A stretch of 10,179 bases of DNA from Candidatus Altarchaeota archaeon (GTDB lineage Archaea > Altiarchaeota > Altiarchaeia > IMC4 > SCGC-AAA252-I15), in assembly GCA_026394745.1 (NCBI GenBank), contig JAPKXP010000124.1:1-10179 (forward strand), read 5' to 3'. The position numbers and the translations under genes are program-made. The notes beneath the pieces are model-generated. The model did no database searches. It was not told where the DNA came from and worked only from the letters and a program-made list of their open reading frames with translations. Shown in pieces: positions 1-6,088 of the stretch; position 1 is the stretch's first letter; each line of letters begins with the position of its first letter.

Positions 1-1473
1 GATCTGTATCGTGGAGTCCACGGGGTTCCCGAAGCATGTGCTGGAGCTGATGCTTATGTTGCCTCCTAGTTCAATGTCGTAGGCGCTGAGTTCCACGATA
101 AGTATGCCGCATGGGGTTATCGTGCTGGTTGCGTTCCAGTACCGTTGCTTGCTTACTACTACTTCGTAGTCCTTGGGCTCGTTCAGCTTGAACTTGATTT
201 TGCCGTCGTTGTCTGTGTAGCCGAGGAATCCGATGGCTGGTATGCTGACTGTGGCGTCGCCTACTCCGGCGCCGTCCTGGTTTTGGACGGTCAGCGTGAT
301 TGTGTCGTTTATCGTAGGCTTGGACGGCTCGTATAGCACGTTGAATGAGTAGTAGACGTCGAACTGCGCGGTTACCGTCTCGTACTTGTTCTTCTCAGCA
401 CGTACCGTGTAGCGTCCGACGGATGACGCGCCGTCGTAGTTGACTGAACCGCCCGAACCGGTGGTAAGCTCTTTGGACACTCCATCCGGCTTTGTGACCG
501 TGATTGTGGCTCCTTCCAGGCCCACGTCCCTTGCGGAGACGGTTATGGTCATGGTTTTTCCGACTGCAGGCTGCTCCGGGAATACCTTAATTTCAGGCAC
601 TGGCTTGGAGTATACGGTGATGGACTTGTTGACTGGCCAGTATTTGGTGCTGAGGTCGCCTATCACTACGGTGTAGTTTCCTGGCTCGCTTATGGTGAAG
701 TTCGCGCCGCCGGATATCGACTCGAACACTGTCTTGTATATCGCGCCTTTGGAGTCGAGTACTTTAATCCCGAGCGAGGCTCCCGCGGGGACGCCGATTG
801 TTATTGGCTCGTCTACCACTGGGTTGGTGGGCTTGGGGCCGTCAACGAGCATCTGCCTTTTCACGTAGAACTCTATGTTTCCACAGTACTCTTTCTTGCT
901 GAGCTCAATTCTGTATACGCCGGGGTTTTTTGTGGAGTATGTTGCCTGTCCGGACATGCCAGTGTCGCGGTCTGATGAGGCGAACGTGAGCTTGTCGACT
1001 ATCTTGACTTTCATGTTTTGTATGAGGGACTGCGTGCCAGGGTCTCTGAAGGTTATTTTGAAGTCGCGGTCTACGGTCGGCATGACCGGGTCGAACGTGA
1101 TGTCGGGTACTATTCCTATGTCGACGCTTTGAGTGTAGTTTTCGACTACGGTTCCGTGGGATACGAGTTCGATTACTGCCATGTGGACGCCGCAGTTGAG
1201 GTTGGAAGTGTCCCACTCGTTCTCGGTGAAGTCCGCGTCGATGTCTTCGGCGTCGCATGGAACGTTCTTCCTTGAGAACAGGTAGTCGTCTATGAAGAAG
1301 CGGGCTTCTATAGCGCACGTGTCTCCGGTGAGGCTGGCTTTTATGTTGAAGTCCTGGTAGTATTTAGCGGGGTCCGGGGACAATCGCATATTGTCTATCC
1401 TAACTGCCGAAGCGCCTGCTGAAAAAAAGACGGAAAGTACTATAGCTACAAGGAATATTGTTATAACTCTCAT
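1..1473 (-). CDS. Secreted multi-domain Ig-like surface protein, N-terminal part (3' end cut by window edge)
   Basis: One uninterrupted minus-strand frame runs from the ATG at 1473 to the window edge: 491 codons with no stop. It begins with a signal peptide (residues 1-23, MRVITIFLVAIVLSVFFSAG then cleavage near ASA). About five tandem beta-rich modules of 75-100 residues follow, each opening with a short proline-containing linker such as SPDP, DGPKPTNP or EPSKPTIND. Phrases such as DDATVS-like GDATVSIP, TDNDGKIKF and NYTVVIGD are typical of Ig-like, CARDB or carboxypeptidase-regulatory-like surface modules. The first module has three cysteines (TGDTC, NVPC, NLNC) and others appear later. Several N-x-S/T sequons are present. 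No catalytic motif is visible. I infer an exported structural, adhesive or envelope protein. The C-terminus, and any membrane anchor, lie outside the window. The start is supported by the signal peptide and AT-rich upstream DNA; no good Shine-Dalgarno is seen. Confidence 0.85.
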   Translation of the reverse strand, partial: MRVITIFLVAIVLSVFFSAGASAVRIDNMRLSPDPAKYYQDFNIKASLTGDTCAIEARFFIDDYLFSRKNVPCDAEDIDADFTENEWDTSNLNCGVHMAVIELVSHGTVVENYTQSVDIGIVPDITFDPVMPTVDRDFKITFRDPGTQSLIQNMKVKIVDKLTFASSDRDTGMSGQATYSTKNPGVYRIELSKKEYCGNIEFYVKRQMLVDGPKPTNPVVDEPITIGVPAGASLGIKVLDSKGAIYKTVFESISGGANFTISEPGNYTVVIGDLSTKYWPVNKSITVYSKPVPEIKVFPEQPAVGKTMTITVSARDVGLEGATITVTKPDGVSKELTTGSGGSVNYDGASSVGRYTVRAEKNKYETVTAQFDVYYSFNVLYEPSKPTINDTITLTVQNQDGAGVGDATVSIPAIGFLGYTDNDGKIKFKLNEPKDYEVVVSKQRYWNATSTITPCGILIVELSAYDIELGGNISISSSTCFGNPVDSTIQI

Positions 1474-1574
1474 TTTACTCTTTAGTATATTTAGTGTATT
1501 CCTTAAAAACAGGAGTCGCGCCAAATATATTAATTATTATCTTTAAAAACTTGAGGTATGATTGGATATACCTG
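1474..1574 (-). promoter_or_regulatory. AT-rich intergenic promoter region of the Ig-like protein gene
   Basis: This 101-bp gap holds no gene. On the minus strand it contains several archaeal TATA-like candidates: AAATATAC about 15-20 nt before the ATG at 1473, TTTTTAAG at about 1502-1509 (about 32 nt before the ATG), and AATATATT near 1522-1530. The middle one has the best spacing for a transcript with a very short leader. A T5 run at about 1545-1549 could end transcripts from the acetyltransferase gene. Which element is used cannot be decided from the sequence. Confidence 0.45.
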
Positions 1575-2039
1575 CTAGTTTAATAGTACGGCCAGCTGGA
1601 CTGCGTCCTCCCTTTTCATCGTGTACTCACGGAGGTTCGCTTCGACGTAGAAGCCGCAGCTTAGGAAGAAGTTTATCGCGCTGGAGTTGGACGCCTTCAC
1701 GTGGGCGACGACCCTGTGTATGCCTGCGGACTTGAGGAAGTCGAGCATGCTTGCGACCAGCTTGTTTCCTGCGCCGTGGTTCTGCTGGTTTTTTCCGACG
1801 CTTATGGGTCCTAGCTCGGCCCTGCCGACGCTTGAGTAGAATAGGGCGCCGGTGAAGCCGACGACTTTGCCGCCTCGTTCGGCCACCATGAAGCGGAAGT
1901 CGCTTCTCTTGGAGGATTCGATGACGAATTCGGGCGTTAGCGGCTGCTCCTCCTCGAAGTAGTCCATGTTTTCAGCGTGCAGTCTAACGATGTCTTGCGC
2001 GTCCTCCGGCCGGAACCACCTTACAGTCACGTCGTCCAT
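1575..2039 (-). CDS. GNAT-family N-acetyltransferase
   Basis: The 154-residue protein has the length and layout of a single GNAT domain (acetyl-CoA-dependent N-acyltransferase, cytosolic). The N-terminus VTVRWFRPEDAQDIVRLH is the usual beta1-alpha1 of the fold. The acetyl-CoA pyrophosphate-binding motif A is at residues 81-93, with Q86-N-H-G89-A-G91 matching the (Q/R)xxGxG/A consensus. NSSAINFFLSCGF at 118-130 is motif B, the N-x-x-A-x-x-(F/L)-(Y/F)-x-x-x-G-F signature. The substrate cannot be told from sequence: it could be a protein N-terminus, a small amine or an amino acid. The gene is divergent from the phosphoglycerate mutase gene across 62 bp, and the Ig-like gene lies 101 bp downstream on the same strand. 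No Shine-Dalgarno is seen before the ATG, and a TATA-like box near 2072-2080 suggests a very short leader. Confidence 0.88.
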   Translation of the reverse strand: MDDVTVRWFRPEDAQDIVRLHAENMDYFEEEQPLTPEFVIESSKRSDFRFMVAERGGKVVGFTGALFYSSVGRAELGPISVGKNQQNHGAGNKLVASMLDFLKSAGIHRVVAHVKASNSSAINFFLSCGFYVEANLREYTMKREDAVQLAVLLN

Positions 2040-2071
2040 TGTTGAAGCGAAACTTATTTACCTTTAGAGGG

Positions 2072-2080
2072 TGAATATAC
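2072..2080. promoter_or_regulatory. TATA-like box between divergent GNAT and phosphoglycerate mutase genes
   Basis: In the 62-bp divergent spacer, GAATATAC (plus) or GTATATTC (minus) is the clearest TATA-like element. Its centre is about 26 nt before the plus-strand ATG at 2102, the spacing expected for a leaderless archaeal transcript, and no Shine-Dalgarno precedes that ATG. It is also about 37 nt before the minus-strand ATG at 2039, so one box could serve both genes. A second minus-strand candidate, AAATAAG near 2053-2059, seems too close to the start. The assignment is by position only. Confidence 0.4.
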
Positions 2081-2101
2081 TCTAAGTATTTTCGCTTTAC
2101 G

Positions 2102-3301
2102 ATGGTTAAATACGTTTTGTTGTTGTGCGACGGCATGAGCGACCGGCCGTTGAAGGAGCTTTCAGGCAGGACGCCCCTTGAGGCGGCGAATAAGCCGAAC
2201 ATGGATTATATCGCAAGGGAGGGTAGGTGCGGCCTCGCTCAGACGCTTCATCCAGGAGTTCCCTTCGATAGCGGCGTAGCCAACCTCTGCGTCCTAGGCT
2301 ACGACCCCAGAAAATATTATCCCGGGAGGGGGCCTCTTGAGGCGATGAACATGGGTGTGAAACTCTCCGGGAAGGATATCGCTTTAAGGTGCAACATAAT
2401 ATTCCAGAAGGGCGGGAGGATTGCAGACTTCACGTCAGGGCACATCAGCAACGGAGAGGGCAGTGAACTGATGAATGCTATGGGGGAAAGATTCGGCGGC
2501 AGTGGGATAGAGCTTTATCCTGGAGTGAGCTACAGGAACCTCATCGTGCTTAGGGAGAGGTATTCCGACAGACTGGACTGCAAGCCACCGCATGACATAG
2601 TCGGTGGAGTGGTTGAGGAGAATCTCATAAAGCCGCTCAAGCCCGATGCTGCGGAGACCGCGAAAGTTTTGAATGATATCATGAGGGAGTCCGTGGACTT
2701 GCTTTCAAAACACCCGGTGAACGTAAAGCGGGTTGGGAGCGGGAAGAATCCGGGGAACATGCTGTGGTTCTGGGGTCCGGGCAGGAACCCCAAGCTTGAG
2801 AAGTTCGAGAGCAAGTACGGTTTGTCGGGCTCATTGATTTCCGCAGTCGACCTGCTTAAGGGCATAGCCAGAGTGATAGGCCTTGAAGTGATAGACGTCC
2901 CTGGTGCGACAGGATACTTGGACACGAACTACGAGGGCAAGGCGGACTACGCCCTGAAGAGTCTTGAAAGCAAAGACTTTGTGTACGTACACATAGAGAG
3001 CACGGACGAGAGCGGGCATGAAGGCAGCTTGGAGCACAAGATTAAGGCTATCGAGGACATAGACGAAAGAGTTTTAGGCAGGATGCTCAACAAGCTTGAA
3101 GGAGACTATGTTTTAGGCCTGCTGCCTGACCACGCGACGCCGATTGAAGTGAGGACGCACGTCGACGACCCCGTGCCCTTCGCGATATACGACAAAAGGA
3201 AGAAGCCCGACAAGACGAGATCATACAGCGAGAAGGAGGCGAAGAAAGGCGCGTACGGGCTAATCGAGGGGCACGAGTTTATGAGCAGGATGTTTGGTTA
3301 A
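2102..3301 (+). CDS. apgM: 2,3-bisphosphoglycerate-independent phosphoglycerate mutase, archaeal type (or related homoserine-kinase-like enzyme)
   Basis: This 399-residue protein belongs to the archaeal-type cofactor-independent phosphoglycerate mutases (COG3635, alkaline phosphatase superfamily), which interconvert 3- and 2-phosphoglycerate in glycolysis and gluconeogenesis. Visible signatures: the metal-binding Asp in LLLCDGMSDRP (D10), the presumed phospho-accepting Ser57 before VANLCVLGYDP, PPHD at 162-165, the conserved SAVDLLKGIARVIGLEV block at 247-263, PGATGYLDTNYEGK at 267-280, TDESGHEG (D302, H306), LPDHATP (D343, H344), H353 and GHEF (H391). The length is normal and the protein looks intact. 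Ser57 is followed by Gly, where I recall Asp in most relatives (GSD). The subfamily resembles the group also proposed to be homoserine kinases in some bacteria, so the substrate is less certain than the fold. The gene is monocistronic in appearance and probably leaderless. It overlaps the stop of the converging gene by 4 bp. Confidence 0.88.
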   Translation: MVKYVLLLCDGMSDRPLKELSGRTPLEAANKPNMDYIAREGRCGLAQTLHPGVPFDSGVANLCVLGYDPRKYYPGRGPLEAMNMGVKLSGKDIALRCNIIFQKGGRIADFTSGHISNGEGSELMNAMGERFGGSGIELYPGVSYRNLIVLRERYSDRLDCKPPHDIVGGVVEENLIKPLKPDAAETAKVLNDIMRESVDLLSKHPVNVKRVGSGKNPGNMLWFWGPGRNPKLEKFESKYGLSGSLISAVDLLKGIARVIGLEVIDVPGATGYLDTNYEGKADYALKSLESKDFVYVHIESTDESGHEGSLEHKIKAIEDIDERVLGRMLNKLEGDYVLGLLPDHATPIEVRTHVDDPVPFAIYDKRKKPDKTRSYSEKEAKKGAYGLIEGHEFMSRMFG

Positions 3302-5451
3302 CTGCTGCTGCCGGCTTTGTTGAGTTTTGTGGGGTTAATTTTTTTACCCCGTTTTTTAAGGTACAAAATCACAGCTAATGCCGCTATTACTGCAAGCGCT
3401 ATGAATGCTTGGATGGCTGCTAGGGGTGATGTTGGCAGGCCTGCGCTGAAGGAGAGTCCTTTCAGCAGTGATTTAATTTGGGGCACGATTCCGCTGGATG
3501 GAGGAGTACTCTGTTGGGTCTGGGGTTCGTCCACAATAATTTTTATTGATGAGGTGGTCGTGTATTCTGGCGCCGCCCGTATTGTCGTAGTTGATGACGC
3601 GCGCCTTATTGCGAGGGTGGTCTGGGTTACAGTGGTCGATGTTGATGAAGGTGGTATCGTGGTTGTGGACGAGTTCACAGCCATTAATGTTGTCGTGGTT
3701 GAGGAGTTTGGCTCAGGTAGTGTTGTGGATGATGTTGTAATGGGCTTTTCCCTGCTGTCGCCGGAGTCCACGAGGCTCCGGTAGTACGAGAATCCGCCTC
3801 CGGCGTTGCCTGTAGTCCAGCCGTCGAACATAACGTCGAGGTAGATGTTGTCGAACGTGAGGTACAGGCACATCGCCTGCCCTATTACGCTCGGCGGGTT
3901 GTTGCTGCATGCTGAAACGAAAGTGCGGAAGCTTAGGGAGTCCTTGCTCGCGCAGTTGCCGATAGCCCATCTAGTGCCTGCTGGGCTCTGCCCACCTGTG
4001 CCGTCTGCCTGGCTTTCCATAACTGAATTGTATATTTGCTTGCTAAGCCCCCTTGTTATGCAGACGTTGGATGTAATGCAGTCTTGCTCGGTGCCGTAGT
4101 CGTTGTGGACGAAGTGGAATGGCCTGCTGACTGAAGGTGTCGTCGAAGATGTGGATGAAGTGGTGGATGTCGATGTGGTGGATGTTGAAGTCGTTTCCAC
4201 AGTCGATGTTGTCACGGAGGGTGGCGTTGAGCCGGATACTGTCGTTGTGGTTGTGGAGGATGTTGAGGTTGTCGACTCTGTAGTTGATGTCGTTGACGTC
4301 GAGGAGGATGTGGTTGTCGATGTTGTTGAAGTGGTCGCTGCGAAGGCGTAAATGTTGTTGTCGTTCGAGCCGACATAGACAACTCCATCGGCGATTGCTG
4401 GCGTGGACAGTATTTGGTTTCCGGTGGTGTAACTCCATAGGATGGCCCCGTCTGACGTGTTTAATGCGTAGGTCTTGTTGTCGTCGCAACCGATGAAAAT
4501 CACGCCTGAGGCGACGGCAGGCGATGACCGGACGAACCCTCCGAGGGTCGTGTTCCAGATATGGCTTCCGGAAGCCGCGTCGAGCGCGTACACTCTCCGG
4601 TCGTCTGAGCCGAGGTATATGACGCCTGAGGCGACGGCAGGCGATGAGCGCACTGAGTTGCCTGTCCGGAATTCCCATACCTTGGCTCCGGTGGTGGCGT
4701 TGAGGGCGTACGTCTTGTTGTCGTAGGAGCCTACGTAGACTATTCCGTTTGAGAACGCCGGGGATGAGAACACGTTCCCGCCTGTGGTGTAGGACCACGC
4801 GAGGGTGCCGTTGTTAGCGTATAACCCGTAGACCTTTTTGTCGTTGGAGCCGGCGTAGAACATGCCGTTGACGACGATTGGTGATGAGTCTATGACGTTG
4901 CCGGTCGTGTAGTTCCATATGTGCCCGCCGGTGGTGGCGTTGAGGGCGTAGAAGCGCTTGTCCCAGGAGCCACCGTAAAGCACTCCACCGGAGACTAACG
5001 GAGAAGGCCTAGTCCAGTTTAGGGTGGAGTAGTTCCAGACTTGGGTTCCGGACGTTGCGTCCAGCGCGTAGAATCGGTAGTCGCTTGAGCCTATGTAGAC
5101 CATGCCGTCTGCGACTGCAGGAGACGAGAACACGAATCCTCCTGAGTTGAATGACCATAGGATGGCGCCGGTGGTGGCGTTGAGGGCGTATGTGAAGTTG
5201 TCGTTGGAGCCGAAGTATAGCGTCCCTCCGGCTATCGCGGGTGAGGAGCGGACTCCGTCCATGCTTGAGTAGTTCCAGAGTAAGGCCATGTTTGCGGCGT
5301 CAATCGGTCCCGCATAGTATCTTGTGTGGTTCAAGTCCCTGCCGTACATCCTCCACTCGGAGAGCCCTGAGGAGTCTGAGCCTTCGGATGATGCCTGGTA
5401 GGCTAGTATAAGTAGTAAAAAAGCCGTCAGGCAGACGCGGTAATTCAACAT
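3298..5451 (-). CDS. Membrane-anchored surface protein: eight-repeat PQQ/BamB-like beta-propeller, Ser/Thr linker, paralogous Cys-rich domain
   Basis: 717 residues. Residues 1-22 are a signal peptide. Residues 51-370 hold eight repeats with an exact 40-residue period, each of the form W-x-Y/F-x-T-G-x-x-x-x-SSP-A-x-x-x-G-x-x-Y-x-G-S-x-D-x-x-x-Y-A-L-x-A-x-x-G. This is the PQQ-like/BamB-like repeat, predicted to close as an eight-bladed propeller. Residues 371-442 are an almost pure Thr/Ser linker. Residues 443-562 are a domain homologous to the neighbouring gene product, with Cys458, Cys464, Cys500 and Cys528 shared and an extra Cys515. A second Thr/Ser-rich stretch (571-635) precedes a transmembrane helix at about 677-698 and a basic tail (KKRGKK), so the bulk should lie outside the cell. 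Many N-x-S/T sequons, often one per blade, suggest N-glycosylation. I see no PQQ-enzyme catalytic residues, and a binding or scaffold role is inferred. A TTTATATA box 22-29 nt upstream implies a leaderless transcript. Confidence 0.85.
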   Translation of the reverse strand: MLNYRVCLTAFLLLILAYQASSEGSDSSGLSEWRMYGRDLNHTRYYAGPIDAANMALLWNYSSMDGVRSSPAIAGGTLYFGSNDNFTYALNATTGAILWSFNSGGFVFSSPAVADGMVYIGSSDYRFYALDATSGTQVWNYSTLNWTRPSPLVSGGVLYGGSWDKRFYALNATTGGHIWNYTTGNVIDSSPIVVNGMFYAGSNDKKVYGLYANNGTLAWSYTTGGNVFSSPAFSNGIVYVGSYDNKTYALNATTGAKVWEFRTGNSVRSSPAVASGVIYLGSDDRRVYALDAASGSHIWNTTLGGFVRSSPAVASGVIFIGCDDNKTYALNTSDGAILWSYTTGNQILSTPAIADGVVYVGSNDNNIYAFAATTSTTSTTTSSSTSTTSTTESTTSTSSTTTTTVSGSTPPSVTTSTVETTSTSTTSTSTTSSTSSTTPSVSRPFHFVHNDYGTEQDCITSNVCITRGLSKQIYNSVMESQADGTGGQSPAGTRWAIGNCASKDSLSFRTFVSACSNNPPSVIGQAMCLYLTFDNIYLDVMFDGWTTGNAGGGFSYYRSLVDSGDSREKPITTSSTTLPEPNSSTTTTLMAVNSSTTTIPPSSTSTTVTQTTLAIRRASSTTTIRAAPEYTTTSSIKIIVDEPQTQQSTPPSSGIVPQIKSLLKGLSFSAGLPTSPLAAIQAFIALAVIAALAVILYLKKRGKKINPTKLNKAGSSS
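3331..3357 (+). terminator. Probable terminator of the phosphoglycerate mutase gene, inside the opposite gene
   Basis: About 30 nt past the plus-strand stop, GGGGT (3331-3335) can pair with ACCCC (3346-3350) around a loop holding a T7 run (3339-3345). A T6 run follows directly at 3352-3357. Archaeal polymerase stops at U-rich tracts, so either the two T runs or the short hairpin plus T6 could end transcription. On the other strand these bases encode the basic C-terminal tail (KKRGKKINP) of the beta-propeller surface protein, so the A-rich Lys codons double as the T-tracts. Confidence 0.5.
4126..4341 (-). repeat. Low-complexity Thr/Ser linker coding region
   Basis: These 72 codons encode little but Thr and Ser, with a few Pro, Val, Gly and Glu. 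Such linkers are common in archaeal surface proteins and are often O-glycosylated stalks; glycosylation here is inferred. The opposite strand reads as a Val/Asp/Glu-rich open frame, which is an artefact of the biased composition. Confidence 0.75.
4342..5301 (-). repeat. Eight 120-bp in-frame tandem repeats coding for propeller blades
   Basis: The eight blades are each 120 bp with no insertions or deletions. Some stretches are still identical at DNA level. The 23-bp segments at 4688-4710, 4928-4950 and 5168-5190 are the same and are spaced exactly 240 bp apart (blades 5, 3 and 1). The 26-bp segments at 4502-4527 and 4622-4647 are the same and 120 bp apart (blades 7 and 6). This points to duplication or gene conversion in recent history, partly in two-blade units. 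Confidence 0.8.
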
Positions 5452-5472
5452 GGAAAGTTATGTTAATCACAG

Positions 5473-5480
5473 TATATAAA
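5473..5480 (-). promoter_or_regulatory. TATA box of the beta-propeller gene
   Basis: On the minus strand TTTATATA follows immediately after the stop codon of the upstream paralogue (5481-5483). Its centre is about 25 nt before the ATG at 5451, the expected distance from TATA box to transcription start if the message begins at or next to the ATG. The gene therefore seems to have its own promoter even though it lies only 29 bp downstream of its neighbour. Confidence 0.6.
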
Positions 5481-6056
5481 CTATTTGCTTTTATTGTTCC
5501 GCTTCCTTGAAGCGGCGGCTGCAGCGACGACAAAGAGGAGTGCTATGAGTATTAGGAGGGGGAATCCACTGCCGGGGCTGGACTCGCTTTTTGCGCTTGC
5601 AGAATTGTCAGGTATTAGGCTCGTTGAAGTAGCCTGCGGCAGGATGACTTCGCCCCTCGTGTACGAGAATCCTCCGCCGGAGTCGCCGCCGCCGTAGCTC
5701 TCGAACTTCACGTCCACGTACAGGTCTTCCTCGGTTAGGTGGAGGCACATGTCTCTGCCGACGACCCCAGGTGGATAAAAGTTGGAGGTGTTGATGAACG
5801 TGTTGAACGCAAAGGAGCTTTTGTTCGCGCAGTTGCCGAACGCCCATTCGGTACCGAGCGGGCTTCTCGCAGGGCTGGCGCCGTCCGCCTTCTGCTCTAG
5901 GGCTGAGTTGTAGATTTGCATTATGTCGCCGCGCGCTATGCACACTCTCTGGGTTATGCAGTCTGTCTGATTGCCGAAGCTAGTCTTCTCGAAGTGGAGC
6001 GCTTCGGCGGAAATTGCAAAGCAGATTACAAATAATACGAGGAGTGTTTTCTTCAT
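5481..6056 (-). CDS. Small membrane-anchored surface protein, single Cys-containing domain paralogous to the neighbouring gene
   Basis: I place the start at the ATG at 6056, giving 191 residues. MKKTLLVLFVICFAISAEA is then a proper signal peptide, and a GTGAT ribosome-binding-like element lies 7 nt upstream. An in-frame ATG at 6080 would add eight residues (MSLSVITN) before the signal and is less likely. Residues 20-136 form a domain that aligns almost without gaps to residues 443-562 of the adjacent propeller protein. Shared motifs include DCIT, VCI-RG, QIYNS, ADG, SP-GT-WA-GNCA, PP-V-G--MCL-L and GGGFSY-R. Cys33, Cys39, Cys76 and Cys104 are conserved between the two. A short Ser-rich spacer leads to SSPGSGF, a hydrophobic helix (about 165-182) and a basic end (SRKRNNKSK), so it is anchored at its C-terminus. 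No known catalytic motif is visible; function unknown. It may be a ligand-binding or structural surface module. Confidence 0.8.
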   Translation of the reverse strand: MKKTLLVLFVICFAISAEALHFEKTSFGNQTDCITQRVCIARGDIMQIYNSALEQKADGASPARSPLGTEWAFGNCANKSSFAFNTFINTSNFYPPGVVGRDMCLHLTEEDLYVDVKFESYGGGDSGGGFSYTRGEVILPQATSTSLIPDNSASAKSESSPGSGFPLLILIALLFVVAAAAASRKRNNKSK

Positions 6057-6088
6057 GTTGGTTATCACAGATAAACTCATTTTTGTTC

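Noticed and set aside
905..1318. Minus-strand Arg/His-rich 137-codon frame
   Set aside because: Lies inside the Ig-like protein gene in another frame and has no recognisable fold or signal.
3331..3357. CRISPR, tRNA or rRNA genes in the window
   Set aside because: No direct-repeat/spacer array, cloverleaf or rRNA-like segment was seen; the only regular repeats are in-frame propeller blades and the only notable hairpin is the short terminator here.
3317..3784. Plus-strand 155-codon frame opposite the C-terminus of the propeller protein
   Set aside because: Antisense shadow with Val-rich composition from Thr/Ser codons; the minus-strand protein has clear domains and an anchor.
4103..4351. Plus-strand open frame rich in Val, Asp and Glu
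   Set aside because: It is the antisense reading of the Thr/Ser linker codons; the composition mirrors the ACN/TCN bias of the real gene.
4043..4798. Minus-strand 251-codon frame rich in Arg and His
   Set aside because: It overlaps the propeller gene in another frame, shows low-complexity basic composition and no domain pattern; the long frame results from the repeated DNA.
3298..5451. PQQ-dependent dehydrogenase
   Set aside because: The repeats are of the PQQ-like structural class, but I see no quinoprotein catalytic or cofactor-binding motif, and the domain layout is that of a surface protein.
6057..6080. Upstream ATG of the small surface protein (MSLSVITN extension)
   Set aside because: It would put eight polar residues before an otherwise standard signal peptide and would use the likely ribosome-binding element as coding sequence.
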